DNA of 28,290 nucleotides from Rhizophagus sp. LPA8_4_AMF (Eukaryota; Glomeromycota; Glomeromycetes; Glomerales; Glomeraceae): positions 1 through 28,290 of the forward strand of contig JADRCO010000683.1 of assembly GCA_021464525.1 (NCBI GenBank), in the 5' to 3' direction. A program made the position numbers and the translations under genes. The stretch's first letter is position 1. Each line of letters opens with the position of its first letter. Shown here piece after piece: positions 9,369-20,437 of the stretch. The notes under the pieces were generated by a model. That model saw only the letters and a list, made by a program, of their open reading frames with translations. It had not been told where the DNA came from and made no database searches.

Positions 9369-10881
9369 TTACTCTATAACTTGAAATACTTCATAATCTT
9401 CCATAAGTAATTCATCTCCCTCTCTTATACTTTTTTCATAATAGCTTTTATTGCAATATGCTGAATCAATATCTATATCATCTGAATCTTCAGATGTATA
9501 TATTAAAAGATCTTCACCAAAGCATGGACCATTTTCAGGATGATAATTCAACGCGTTGTTTGTATTTTTTACGGTACTTAAAATTGCATCCCTATAATTA
9601 TCCTTATTTTTAAAAGAAAAAATAAAACTAACATTAGTTTTACCCAAGTATCAGAAGATTCCCATTTTAAAGGGTTATATCCACCAAGAATTTCTTCTGA
9701 ATCCTTTACTTTTATAAAAGTAACAGTATTATGTTTATTATCACATAAAGTATGAAACTTTTTAGGAGTAAATCCATCCCGACTTCCTCTTATCAATAAT
9801 TGAAATTTATATGGTAAATATAATTCTCTTAAATAAGAAAATTTATAATTAACATCAATTTTATCAATCCATCTTGAAATAATTGAAACAATATTTAAAT
9901 TAACAATTTTTGAATCAATAATTCCATCAATTCTAATATTTCTAGGCAATGAAATATTTTCAGCAGTTGGTTCACAATCAGAATCCAAGTAAGAATTTAA
10001 TAAATCCACATATAATTGTTCATTTAATAATGTTTTATATGGACGAACTTTTTGTGAGAATTCTTTTGATGATAAACTAAAAAATCTCACCAAAGGCAAA
10101 CAATGTTGTAGAGTATTTTTCATCGTCTTAATATCATCATCTGACCAAGTATCTGGATCTGGAATGAGAGTTGAATTTTGTGCAAGGCCCCATTTTAACA
10201 CGTGCTCCCATACTTCAATTTCTCTCATTTGTAAATCATCCTTTTTAATAAGTGAAATTAGAGATTTTTCAGGAAGGGAAGTAAAATCAAACGATTTAAA
10301 TATTTTTTCAGGGAATTCAGCCATCAAATTTGTGCAAAATTGTTGAAGTTCTGATAAAGATTTAGATTGAAAGCTTGTCCGATGAATAAGTTCAAAATGT
10401 TGTTCCAACCATTCAGAATTATTTTCAATTAAATATTTTTGTAAATAATTAACTAATTCTTGGAGATGAAGCACATTTGCAGCTATCAATACATTTAGAA
10501 TATCTGAAATTTCTTGTCCACTCAATGAAAGAATGCCACCATATATATATCTATAATAAAAAAAATTGAATATTAGATATTTATAACATTTAAATTCGAT
10601 TTTAAAATAAATAAAAGAATTTACCTTAAAATAATTTGAAAAATTTCTGGTAATATATTTGGCAATTTAATATGAGATAAAACGCCATTGTCATTCTTTT
10701 TATTGGAAGCTAAAGTTCGTCGTAAATATGGAGAGCGATAACATAAAATATTCATATGAGCGCGAAAAATTTTCACATTAGGATCTTCACCAACTTCAAT
10801 TGTAATATCATAATATTCATTATCTCCCAATAGTTCAATGTAGTTTTGACTTGATAGTTCAGGAAACAATTTAATGGACAT
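9369..10881 (-). pseudogene. BTB-BACK-TLDc domain protein, gene 2, single-base frameshift
   Basis: Exon 1 is 10881-10625 and exon 2 is 10550-9369, with a 74-nt phase-2 intron (GTAAAT..TTATAG). The BTB (about 20-125) and BACK-like regions are complete. The frame shifts inside the TLDc domain: after KWESSDTW the sequence has a run of three C (plus strand 9643-9645) where the other three paralogues have four. As read, the protein ends at 9578 with an aberrant tail (409 residues). The remaining TLDc frame resumes at 9647 and stays fully open to 9369, ending EDYEVFQVIE like its paralogues. Lack of any other damage means the lesion is very recent or a homopolymer sequencing error; in the latter case this is a normal gene of about 479 residues. 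Confidence 0.82.
10551..10624 (-). other. Conserved phase-2 intron in gene 2
   Basis: 74 nt, GTAAAT to TTATAG. It lies at the same split Arg codon (AG|A) as in the other paralogues. Confidence 0.85.
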
Positions 10882-10998
10882 TATTTTACGTATTTCTTAA
10901 AAAATGAAATGAGAAAGGAAAAAAGACCAAATTTTTTTTTAATTGTTTTAATTTGGAGATTTGGGGAGTTAAATAGTAGTGATGTAATCTGTGGCTGA

Positions 10999-11018
10999 AT
11001 AAACTTTTGTTACACAAT
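10999..11018 (-). promoter_or_regulatory. Conserved upstream block, gene 2 copy
   Basis: Identical 20-mer to 7275-7294 upstream of gene 1, here 118 nt from the gene 2 ATG. A promoter role is inferred. Confidence 0.4.
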
Positions 11019-11267
11019 TCAATGGTACATCATTTGTCGGGTCAATCAGGTCGTAGTACCCATTATAATACGGTATTTTCACATATTTTAATCATCAAGA
11101 AGATTGTAAAATACCCTAATATCCAGGTCTTTTTTTTTTGTTCAGTCGATTAGGAATATGCGGAATTTTAATGACCAATATTTTTATTAGACATCCAATA
11201 TTGAAATCAGCATTGGCAGTATAGTTCTATTAGCCGCAGTATTCCAACAGTATCCGAACTACTTCAG

Positions 11268-11951
11268 CAACACTGGCAATTTTGCACAGATATCACATAT
11301 ATAATGTTAATCACGTGCCTGTGATGTTACAATTTTTTGTCTTAGAATTTTTTTCACGAAATACGCGATCTTTTAAAAAAAAATTTGAAAAGCTTGAACT
11401 TTAAAAACAAAAAAAAAATGGAAATATTTAAAAGCTTTTGATACTTGTTAAAATTTAATAAAAAAATGTATTTATTTTTTATTTAAATGGTTTTATTTAT
11501 TATCATAATGTAAAATATTGGCACTTAATACCAAAAATATCTTTAAAAGAAATAGAAAAATACATGTCACGTTCTCTAGTAAAATAAAAAACATAAATAA
11601 AGACTTCATAAACTGAAAAAATAAACAAGTAAAATAGGAAGGTAGTGATTATAAATAGAGAAAAAATGGTAAAAACGTTTTTTAAATAAAAATAAATGAA
11701 ACGAACTAATTATTACCTAGGTTTGCCCAAAAAGTTTGGTCTTTCTGTAAAAAAAAAAATAAAGAAAATATTAAAACCGTTTTATAAATAGTAAAAAATA
11801 ACCACCTTTCACCTTATAACTGTAACTAGTAAGAAAAAAATGAGAGCGGAGAGAAAAAAATTTTTGTGGATTTATGAATAAACGAATCAATCACAGACAC
11901 GTGATTAATATTATGCGATATGTGACATCTGTGCAAAAATTGCCGGTGTTG
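11268..11951. mobile_element. About 680-bp element with roughly 60-bp inverted ends upstream of gene 2
   Basis: The left arm at about 11268-11325 (CAACACTGGCAATTTTGCAC, AGATATCACATAT, TTAATCACGTGCCTGTGAT) reappears inverted at about 11889-11951 with few mismatches. The interior is A-rich with no ORF, so the element is non-autonomous. Each arm carries a CACGTG. Gene 1's upstream region has no counterpart. The target duplication was not identified, so the ends are approximate. Confidence 0.65.
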
Positions 11952-12617
11952 TGAAGACCGATTTCTCTTTTCCTCCATCCAATAACTAGTACTTAATAAT
12001 GTCTGCCTTGATATATTATTGTAAATACAGAAATAAAGGAAATTAGAATATTTGTTGTATTCTATTATTAAAAAAAAAAAATTCATTCTACATTACCATC
12101 ACCTATAACGTAAAGAAATATTGAAGCTTCTAAAGTATCCTGGATATTTTAAAAACATTGTACTGTATGCATAGTAACTATCCTTACATTTTACCAACTA
12201 TAAACAAAAACCTCTCAAAATTTATAGGGTACATATGGCCCGCGATATATTTTTATTTTTATCATAAAATATAAATTAATAAAAGTGGTAAACTAAAATT
12301 TAAATTTGTAACTCTGATCCTTATTCCTTTGCTTAAATCTCATCCTATTCATGATACCCACCTAAAATTTTCTTTCGATCGATTTGATATTTTAACGGAC
12401 AAACAATGCAATTATATCCTACATTATTGTTAACACTTATTTTGATTTCACTCGCCAATAATTCCATTATTAGGATAAGATGAAACTTCCAAGGGATATT
12501 TAAATCTTTTAGCTCATTGTGATGTAATTTCAATAATTTTCTGACCTATAGTTGTAGTCTATAAGTAATATATTTCAACTTGATCGAGTTATCCTAAATT
12601 TTACGATTTCATTATTC
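11952..12617. other. Intergenic between unit 2 and the retroelement
   Basis: Contains the duplicated block 12003-12131, which matches 7905-8063. Beyond it nothing gene-like was found; a 62-codon minus-strand frame at 12345-12533 has no recognisable features. Confidence 0.45.
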
Positions 12618-15063
12618 ATATTTGAGGAAAGCCCGTTCCCACACTGACCATAAATTTTTGAAAAAAAAAAAAAGGAAAAATATAAAAAAGAACATTACAA
12701 AACTTGTTGAAACTACTAATAAAAGATAATATGGAGTCATATCTAAGTAGAAATGAGTATAGTAACAACTTATTACGGGAAGTAAGAAAGTCTTTAATAA
12801 CAAACTGTCAAAATATAGGACGACTGGGGAAAAAGAGCTTTCGAACACAAAATAGACAGTATATGTCCGGACGTTCATACAAACCCAGCTTTTTTTAGTC
12901 ACTTGAGCGAAATATTAGGTTTGAATAGCGAAGTCTTGGAGTTAATAATACGGGTTTGTGAAAATATTTCCTACCAAAAGTATAACGAAACCGTTCAACG
13001 GCTGGGAAATGATAATATCAAACTTTGGAATTGGCTTCGAGAGGCGCAGCAAGAGAATTTGACATGAGGTACTAGAGTGGAAAAGGAAAAAATGCCTAGG
13101 AGGGCAGCACCAATCAATAGACAGGATGGGAAGATGCAACAAAGAACTGCAGCACGTGGAAAAAGGATGAAAAAACCTGTTGAGATACCCATAGGGAGGA
13201 CAACATCAGAGATCAACATGACGCAATTTGCGCCAATAGCACGTGACCTTCTCCTGTACGACATCCCAGCAAGATATAAAGAAGACGAAGTGTATTAGGC
13301 ACTACAGACTTTAGGATATATTAACAAGTTAACCATTAAAAGGCAATACAAATATCAAATAATAAAGGTTAATATTAACCTGGATAAGGATTTAGAAGAA
13401 CTCTTTCGCCTAAAAACTAGAAGCGTGAAAGTTACCTTCGGATCTAGCGATAAGAAAGAATGTATTGACCTACGTTGGTTTGACGGTAAGATGACGGTGA
13501 AAGAGATCCGGGATCATTGCAAATGGAAAGCTTTTAAAACCTTGCATACAAGTTTTCTTGCAGACGTATATAAACACCAGTATAGGTATACCTATAGTAA
13601 AAAAGTACGTTTTGGAAAAGTTTGGGTTTTCTTAGCTGAATTTAATAGTGAAAGAGACCGATGAGAAACGATTGAGAAGTCGATAGAATTGGAAGGAGAG
13701 ACTAACGCATGGAAGATACATGGTAATGAAGGGGACCTAGTAAAGAGGGTATCACGAAAAAACAGTTCTGAGATTAGCAGGCAGCTGAATGACCAGGAAA
13801 TACGCCCGTTGATCAAGAAGAATGAACTGACCAGATGCAATACCCCACCTACAGGCTCGATAAGTAGAGAAATGACAGGACAAGTGGAGTACGAGACACC
13901 ACCGCAACGCATTTTTAAGGAACTGGAGGGGATCGCGCAATATCAAGGTGTAAGGAGGAATAGCCTTCCTTTACCTAAGACAAGTGACGACCGGCCGGAC
14001 CCTTTGAGCATAGCGATTGGAACGCCAGAGATGAGTGAGACGGAGGTAGTGGAAACGATCGATAAATACTGAAAGGGTGTGACACACAAGGAGAAAACTA
14101 CACCATTTGATGCTGATGTGATACGAAAAGATAATGTATCAATGGATAAAGTGGTGGAAATTATCAACCAGGATTGGGAGGAAAAGAAAGCACAGCATTT
14201 ATACACGAGGTACACATCTCCAGGACCTACAAGCTACAAAAATTTAATAAATGATAGCTTGTTACCAAAGCTGAAGGAGTTGAGAGAGATCTTTGAGGAG
14301 GAAAGCATGGAAATGGACTGGGAATTTTTGATGAATACTTTGGTACAAGTGATAACTGAAGAGTACGGTTTAAAAAATGTACCGACTACAACGGAATTGA
14401 TGAATGGTACTACCGGGAAGAGGTCTTGTGACAAAATTAAGGCCAAAGTACAATTAGGTATCATCGGTGTTATAGAAGAACATGAGGTGGTACAATGGTA
14501 CTTACGCCTTAACGCACAGTTCAAGAAAAGAGTAAAGGAGGAGAATCGGGAACAAGATACGAAGAATGCAAACGAAAAAAGTGCCCAGAAAAGCCCCAAA
14601 GAGAAATCTTACCAGAAAAAACGAGGAGTGGATCCAAGGAATACGTAAGGACATGTAGGTCTATATTCTATTGAAAGACGTTCAAGCATTATAATTAGCA
14701 GGGGATTTTAGATGTATCATAACGGGTAAGTATGGTGCCAAAAGTTCAGCTAGTTTTTATAAATGATTGATCGCGACTATTAGAATATAGGTATATAGAT
14801 TTCTCCGTTTCATTTAGCTTAAAATAGTGTGTAGATACAGTAGTGAGGTTTTTCTTTCTTTTTTTTATTATTAATATCAGTTTATAGTTTAGTTAGTTTA
14901 GTAACGTGCTTGTAGAATAGATTCAGTATAGTTATAGGGGGCGCTGATCTTTGATTAGCGTACTCTAGGTATATTTTATGTATTTGGACGATCATGTCCT
15001 TTAATAACAATAAATTATGCGTTACTATATTAAAAAAAAAAAAAAAAAAAATATTCGAGGAAA
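12618..15063 (+). mobile_element. Polyadenylated gag-like retroelement with target duplication
   Basis: The inserted body spans 12631-15050. It is flanked by a 13-bp duplication, ATATTTGAGGAAA (12618-12630) and ATATTCGAGGAAA (15051-15063), differing by one C/T. The 3' end is an A19 run (15032-15050) preceded by AATAAA near 15009. The body is clearly richer in G and C than its surroundings and encodes one broken ORF. No reverse transcriptase is present, so it is either a non-autonomous LINE-dependent retroposon or a processed copy of an ORF1-type transcript. The 5' boundary is set by the duplication. Confidence 0.8.
12731..14648 (+). pseudogene. Decayed gag/ORF1-like gene of the retroelement
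   Basis: Starting at the ATG at 12731, one ancestral frame of about 638 codons can be followed to 14648. It is interrupted by a one-base shift in a T7 run (12891-12897) and by in-frame stops at 13065-13067 (TGA), 13296-13298 (TAG), 13662-13664 (TGA) and 14070-14072 (TGA). The N-terminal part has LREAQQENLT. The middle has a possible RRM-like segment (DLLLYDIPARYKEDEV) followed by basic stretches (KWKAFKTLHTSFLADVYKHQ). The C-terminal third is acidic then Lys-rich (KSAQKSPKEKSYQKK). I recognise this as a repeated glomeromycete family associated with retroelements; nucleic-acid binding is inferred. No protease, RT or endonuclease motif is seen. Confidence 0.7.
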
Positions 15064-15473
15064 TTCAACAAAGGTTCATCAAGCAATTTGAATAGCTTTG
15101 CGAATAAAAAATCTTGCTAATTTGAAAATTTAAATATATTCACAGTTAGATCAATCCCGCACCAATTTCAAATTCAAAGCACTTGTATTATTACATGTAG
15201 AATCAATTAACGAATTATTTATTTGTTATTTTCTGATAAAAAATATTGTTTATTTGTATTTAGACGTATTTATATTTTTTTTTCTTTTTTTTAAAAAAAA
15301 GGTTTACAATATTATATATAGTTAAACTTTTCATAAGAGAAAGTATCAACAAGTGTTAAGCGTATGGAACATCAACATAAAATTAATAAAATATGAATAA
15401 ATTAAAATCCTCATAATTTATAATGTCGATTTCTTATGATAAAAGGAAAATATTGTTGTCTCGAATGAAATTA
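15064..15473. other. Downstream flank of gene 3
   Basis: AT-rich with T and A runs near 15277-15300. It contains no gene. A plus-strand frame from 15423 is antisense to gene 3. Confidence 0.5.
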
Positions 15474-16960
15474 TCACTTTATGATTTGAAATACTTCATA
15501 ATCTTCTATAGAAAATTTATCTTCAGAATCTCTTATCTCCTTTTCATAATAATCCTTTTTACAGAAAATTGTAGCATAATCCGTAGATTGATCTTCAGAC
15601 CAAATAACAATATCTTGGCCAAAATATGGACCACAAATAGAGCAATTATTCAATGCATAATCTGTATTTTCTACATGGCTAAATATTGCATCCTTGACAT
15701 TCTTATTCATAAAAGAAAAAATAAAACTATCGTTAGTTTTACCCCAAGTATTAGAAGATTCCCATTTAAAAGGATTATATCCACCAACAATTTCATCCGT
15801 CCCTTTTATTTTAATGAATGTGACAGTATTATATTTACCATCACATAATTCATGAAATTTTTTAGGTGTAAATCCATCTCTACTTCCTCTTAATAATAAT
15901 TTAAAATTATATGGTAAATATAATTCTCTAAGATGAGAAAATTTGCTAATTTCTACTTTATCAATCCACCTCGAAATAAATGAAACAATATTTAGATTAA
16001 CTACATTCGAATCAATTTTGTTCATCCCAATATTTCTAGGAAATAAATTATAATCGGTTGATACACTGTCAGGATCCAAATAGGAGTCTATTAAGTCTTC
16101 ATAAAGTTGATTATTTAAGAGTTTTTGATATGGTCGAACTTTCTGTCTCAATTCTTTAGAAGATAAACAGAAAAATCTAATTAAGGGTAAACAATTTTGT
16201 AGAGTATTTCTCATCATTTTGAAATCATCATCTGACCAAGTTTTAGGATCTGAAACAAGAGTTTTATTTTGTGCAAGACCCCATATTAATACATGTTCCC
16301 ACACATCAATTTCCTTCATTTGTAAATCATCTCTTTTAATAAGTGAAACTAAAAAATTTTCAGAAATCGAAGTGAAATAAAGTGATTTGAATATTTTCTC
16401 AGGTGATTTAGCAATAAAATTTACACAAAATTGTTGAAGTTCCACTAAATTATTAGATTGTAAGCTGACTCGTTGAGTAAATTCGAAATTTTCTTCCATC
16501 CATTCAGACTTATTTTCAATTAAATATTTTTGCAAATAATCAATTAGTTCTTGGAGTCGAAGCTCATCCGCAGCAGCTAAAACTTTAAGAAAATCTGAGG
16601 TTTCTTGCTCATTTAACGAAAGAATGCCACCATAAATATAACTATATTAAAAATACAGTCAATAAAATATAAATATTTTAAATGTATGTTATACAATAAT
16701 TATAAATACCTCAAAATAATTTGAAAGATTTCCGGTGATATATTTGGTAATTTAATATGAGCTAAAACGTCGTCCTTCTTTTTATTAGAAGCCAAAGCTC
16801 GCCGAAAATATGAAGAACGATAACATAAAATATTCATATGAGCACGAAATATTTTTACATTAGGATCTTCACCAACTTCAATTGTGATATCATAATATTC
16901 ATCATCTTTTAATAATTCAATATAATTTTGACTTAATTTTGAAAAAAACTCAGCAGACAT
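15474..16960 (-). CDS. BTB-BACK-TLDc domain protein, gene 3 (intact)
   Basis: Two exons, 16960-16710 and 16641-15474, with a 68-nt phase-2 intron (GTATTT..ATATAG), give 472 residues. BTB covers about residues 18-120 (YYDITIEVGEDPNVKIFRAH; YIYGG after the splice). The BACK-like region includes PEKIFKSLYFTS and IDVWEHVLIWGLAQN. TLDc begins at about 295 (NVVNLNIVSFISRW), with LLLRGSRDGFTPKKFHELC and EIVGGYNPFKW, and ends EDYEVFQIIK. It differs from gene 1 by short deletions in exon 1 and a shortened loop (DKVEISKFS where the others have DVNYKFS). The split codon gives Ser rather than Arg. Its last 110 residues are the most divergent of the four. The flanks pair it with gene 4. Confidence 0.9.
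16642..16709 (-). other. Conserved phase-2 intron in gene 3
   Basis: 68 nt, GTATTT to ATATAG, at the same position and phase as in genes 1, 2 and 4. The donor GTATTT is shared with gene 4. Confidence 0.85.
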
Positions 16961-17041
16961 AATTTATATAAAATTTACAGGGAAAGAACGATCAAATTAG
17001 GTATTGACGGTAAATCAACACCATTTGGATTATATAATTAA

Positions 17042-17072
17042 TTCAAAAATGGTTAAATTAAATATTGATGTG
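17042..17072 (-). promoter_or_regulatory. Conserved upstream block shared by genes 3 and 4
   Basis: A 31-nt block starting TTCAAAAAT and ending AATATTGATGTG (plus-strand reading) is 30 of 31 identical to 27118-27148. It lies about 80 nt upstream of the ATG in both genes. The constant spacing fits a core-promoter role, but recent duplication alone could explain it. Confidence 0.4.
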
Positions 17073-17259
17073 CATTTACTACGTCATAATGTAGATTTTC
17101 ATATGAAGTATCTCTATTAATGATAAATTAGGTACGAAGAATAGAAAATAAAGAGAATTTATACTGTAATTTATTATGCATCCTGTATAAAATGTACGTT
17201 TCATCAGTAGAACTGACCTATATTTATGATCTTTTTTTGCATTATATCTAAATAAATAG

Positions 17260-17299
17260 CTAGAGGATTCTGATGTGTGGCGACTGTGTCGCCGCTAGT
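17260..17299. repeat. Small palindromic repeat, copy 2
   Basis: CTAGAGGATTCTGATGTG (17260-17277) is the exact reverse complement of 4639-4656. It is followed by a GGCGAC-TGT-GTCGCC hairpin (17279-17293) and GCTAG. Confidence 0.6.
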
Positions 17300-18049
17300 G
17301 ACAATTTTTTAACAATTTACATCTACTTATCGCTGTATAAGGTTGTCCTACGATATATCAGTAATGTTACGTCCTAACTTTTCAATACCAGAAATTAAAA
17401 GGCATATTTATCAAGTTTATTTTATTTTGGTTATACTAATAATGATTTTTATAGTGATATTATTTTCAAGAAAATTAAAATGCGTACTAGTAGCCAATCG
17501 GTTATATTTAGGCTGTAAAATTTTTTAGTTGACGAGTTGACGTAACCACTATGTGTTATTATTATTTACACCAACAATGAATGAAATAAAAAATTGGCAT
17601 AACCACCGTATGACACTATGATACCCAAACTTATTATCTCATCCAAGTTAGAGCTAAATGATATGTTTGTTAGTAATTAAAAATTCAATTAATAAATTAG
17701 TTAATTAATACTATTTATAAAAAACATTTACCGTATTTGTCACAGCAAGGTAGCTGATCCATTTCAAATCTTCTAAGTTGACACGTTTTTTATTCAAATT
17801 GAAATACTAGTTAACAAATTTTATTAAAACGTATGACATAAGCATAAATTTACAGTAATATTTTCTTATTTCTACAAAATCTGAGATAAAATAATTTTTA
17901 TAAACACATTTAATTAAGAAACACTACATTGTTTATTTTATTTTAATAAATTATGAATTAAATTATTTATTTACTCACTTTATACAGGATATAACAAGAA
18001 TTTATTATACCGAAAATATAAAATAATCAAGTAAAAAAATTATTAAATT
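17300..18049. other. AT-rich intergenic stretch
   Basis: No supported gene. A 61-codon plus-strand frame (17343-17528) has no homology that I recognise. ATCCTGTATAAA near 17181 recurs inverted near 17985, a weak hint of an 800-bp inverted-repeat element. Confidence 0.4.
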
Positions 18050-18350
18050 TAAACTCCTGTTTAACGTTTTATAAACCAAAATTCAATTTATTTTCTTCCG
18101 ATTTTTCCGGTTTTTAAAATTATTTGAAAAATTATTTTTGTTCTTTCTCTTTTTCCAACTTTTTTAAACTGGATTCTATTGAATTTTTTATTCTTCCGGT
18201 CTTTTTATAATCAGATTTTTTTTATTGATTTTTCTGGTGCAAATATGTTTTTTATTCTTTCGGTTTTTTAAAATCGTATTTTTTATAATATTTTCTTTCT
18301 TTCTTATATCTTTTAGGTTTGGATCGATCAGATCAACGTTACAGTGAGCA
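18050..18350. repeat. Degenerate T-rich tandem repeats
   Basis: Three loosely similar segments built on TTCTTCCGGT-, TTCTTCCGGTC- and TTCTTTCGGT-type cores followed by TTTTTAAAAT or TTTTTATAAT recur at roughly 60-70-nt spacing. The strand is strongly pyrimidine-biased. No coding potential. Confidence 0.45.
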
Positions 18351-20087
18351 CTTTTTTTTCTGATATTTTATTTATAATTATTTTTTCTCGTTCTTTTTTT
18401 CAAACCAAAATAAATTTTTTTAATTACTATTTTTATCTTCAGTTTTTAAATTCAATACTGAAAAATAAAAGTTTTTAATAATAAAAATAACATATCAATA
18501 AAAAAAAATGGTTATCATTACTTAAATCGAGTTAATTTATAAAAAAATTCTTTAAAATCAACCGTTAAATAGAATTTTAAATTGTATACATATAAATTAA
18601 TTGTATAAGAAAATAATAAATACATAACACTGGTAATATTGGTAATGCCAATTAGAATTTATTATGTTTAACCCATAAAATGTACTATTAAATTTAAATT
18701 CACTATTTGAACGTAATGTAAACAAATAAAAAGTCACGGTAAAAAAAGAAAACAAAATTAATCATTAATCGTATTAATTAAAAAAAAAAATGTTTACATC
18801 CAATTGAGAAATATCAATTTGTAAAGATTCTACAGTATTTTTTATTTTAATGTTTCATTTATAATTTATTAATAAATTGTATCAATAAATAAAAATAATA
18901 AAAACATAAAATAATAAAAATAAATTTTGGGTGAGCCCATTAATAGTTAAGTTAAAAAAAAAATGAAATAAGATTTCGGTTGATTAGTAATAATCAAAAT
19001 AAAAAAAAAAAAATCGATGACATCTTCCTGTAGCTTCCATTACGATCAGTTCCCTCGATCAGTTCCCTCTGTTTGAAACGATAAGACTAAACCTAAGGTA
19101 AAAAATAATTCATCCGATCTGTTCATCCATTTCGAAGTTAAATTAAGGTAAAAAATGATTATTTATTAGCAAATGATTATCAAATTTTTTTTATTTTAGA
19201 AGTGGAACAACTTATTACCTCCCAATTTTCTCCAGAATTGTTATGACCGATTATCTTGAATTTTTAAGGTAAATTCATTAACTAAAAAATTAAATAGGAA
19301 ATTAAAATTATTATCTAGAATAAATAACGAAAATACTAATCTTCCCAGAAAGTAATCAATCCGTTCCTAAAGACAAAAAAAAAATTTAATTAGTAAAAAT
19401 TAGTAATTAAACAATAATTAGATGATAATAATTATTTTTTAACGATTACACTACTTAAACAATAAGTATTTTTTGGAGAAAAAAAAGTCAAATTTTTAAA
19501 CGATATATTAAAATTAAATAATCTAAAACAAAAATCCACTTAACCAATTTGTCGCAGCACTACTACCAGATCTTGCAAATTTATTTGGTGTGATTTTAGT
19601 AAAAATCATGCTTACGATCTTTTTTTTTTTTTTTAATTATTCCGGTTACATTCATAATATTTACTGGAGTATTTTGGATAATATCATACAAGTATTATTC
19701 CTGAAAATTATCACTTTTCGGGGAATAATGAAAATTGGAACATTTTCGGAAGACAGAAACTAGATAAAAATCTGAATATATTCATTAAAAATTTTTTATA
19801 GGGATTTATAGAGGTTTTAACGAATTATAGCGATTCTTTTATCAAGTTTGTCAGGTGCTATGATAATATAGGATTCAAATTTATATGGATTGTTACTGGG
19901 CCGACAACGTGTTTATTTAGCAAGTGCTCATTTAATGCCATATTAATAACATATATTATAGTATACATTGGAAAAAAAAAAAAAACTAGTCCGATATATA
20001 GGGTTTGCTGGAAAAAACTTTATTAATTAATTAATAAGCGTCATGCTTTACAATATTGCATATAAAAAGTCGCCTCACTATCATTTC
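18351..20087. other. Long AT-rich gene-free region upstream-side of the small secreted protein
   Basis: No ORF worth annotating. It contains many A/T homopolymers and a perfect 13-nt tandem duplication CGATCAGTTCCCT (19043-19055, 19056-19068). No tRNA or rRNA pattern was recognised. Confidence 0.5.
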
Positions 20088-20093
20088 TTTATT
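20088..20093 (-). terminator. Poly(A) signal of the small secreted protein gene
   Basis: AATAAA on the minus strand, about 84 nt past the stop codon at 20177, within an AT-rich 3' region. Confidence 0.55.
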
Positions 20094-20176
20094 CACCAAA
20101 TACACTGTGTTGAAAATACAAGACAGTAAATAACTATTAATATAATAATATGTATTAATATTACAAAAACCAACCT

Positions 20177-20362
20177 TTACTTTCCGCTTATGCATCTACC
20201 ACAATTAGGAGAACAAAGTGTTCGAATACTACAGAAACCACCGGGGCCGCAATCAGAATTTTTCTTGCAACAAGGGAAATGACATTTATTTCCGGCTGAT
20301 GGATGAATTAAAGCAATGGTAACAAAGATGGTCAAGAGAACAAAAAATAGATTGAATTTCAT
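20177..20362 (-). CDS. Small secreted cysteine-rich protein (candidate effector)
   Basis: 61 residues in one exon. Residues 1-24 form a clear signal peptide (basic MKFN start, hydrophobic FFVLLTIFVTIALI core, PSAG before the likely cleavage site). The mature peptide of about 37 residues has eight cysteines at 27, 31, 32, 38, 44, 50, 54 and 57: C-x3-CC-x5-C-x5-C-x5-C-x3-C-x2-C. This could make four disulfides in a knottin-like fold. Secretion to the fungus-plant interface or cell wall is inferred. Small secreted Cys-rich proteins in mycorrhizal fungi include symbiosis effectors, but antimicrobial or structural roles are equally possible. A TATA box and poly(A) signal sit at sensible distances, and the A-rich leader before ATG is typical of fungal start contexts. 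I do not recognise a named family. Confidence 0.8.
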   Translation of the reverse strand: MKFNLFFVLLTIFVTIALIHPSAGNKCHFPCCKKNSDCGPGGFCSIRTLCSPNCGRCISGK

Positions 20363-20437
20363 TTTATTTTATTTTATTTTTTTTTGATTTTTTTGTAGAG
20401 GTAATCTCTATTTTTAAATCGTGTGAGGTCAAGGGCA

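Larger units (their letters stand above)
8265..12131. repeat. Segmental duplication unit 2 (contains gene 2)
   Basis: Sister copy of the unit at about 4675-8063. It differs by a 481-bp insertion downstream of gene 2 (8430-8910) and an inverted-repeat element upstream (about 11268-11951). It lacks the CGAAA MITE and the 67-bp hairpin of unit 1. Confidence 0.65.

Noticed and set aside
13592..13912. Minus-strand frames across 12612-14599
   Set aside because: Antisense to the retroelement ORF; codon-bias shadows.
15423..15848. Plus-strand frame of 141 codons
   Set aside because: Antisense to the TLDc exon of gene 3.
17181..17997. ATCCTGTATAAA occurring in inverted orientation about 800 bp apart
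   Set aside because: Only about 12 nt match cleanly and no target duplication was found; could be chance in AT-rich DNA.
18050..18350. Possible CRISPR-like or satellite array
   Set aside because: Units are too degenerate and unevenly spaced, in a eukaryotic low-complexity tract.
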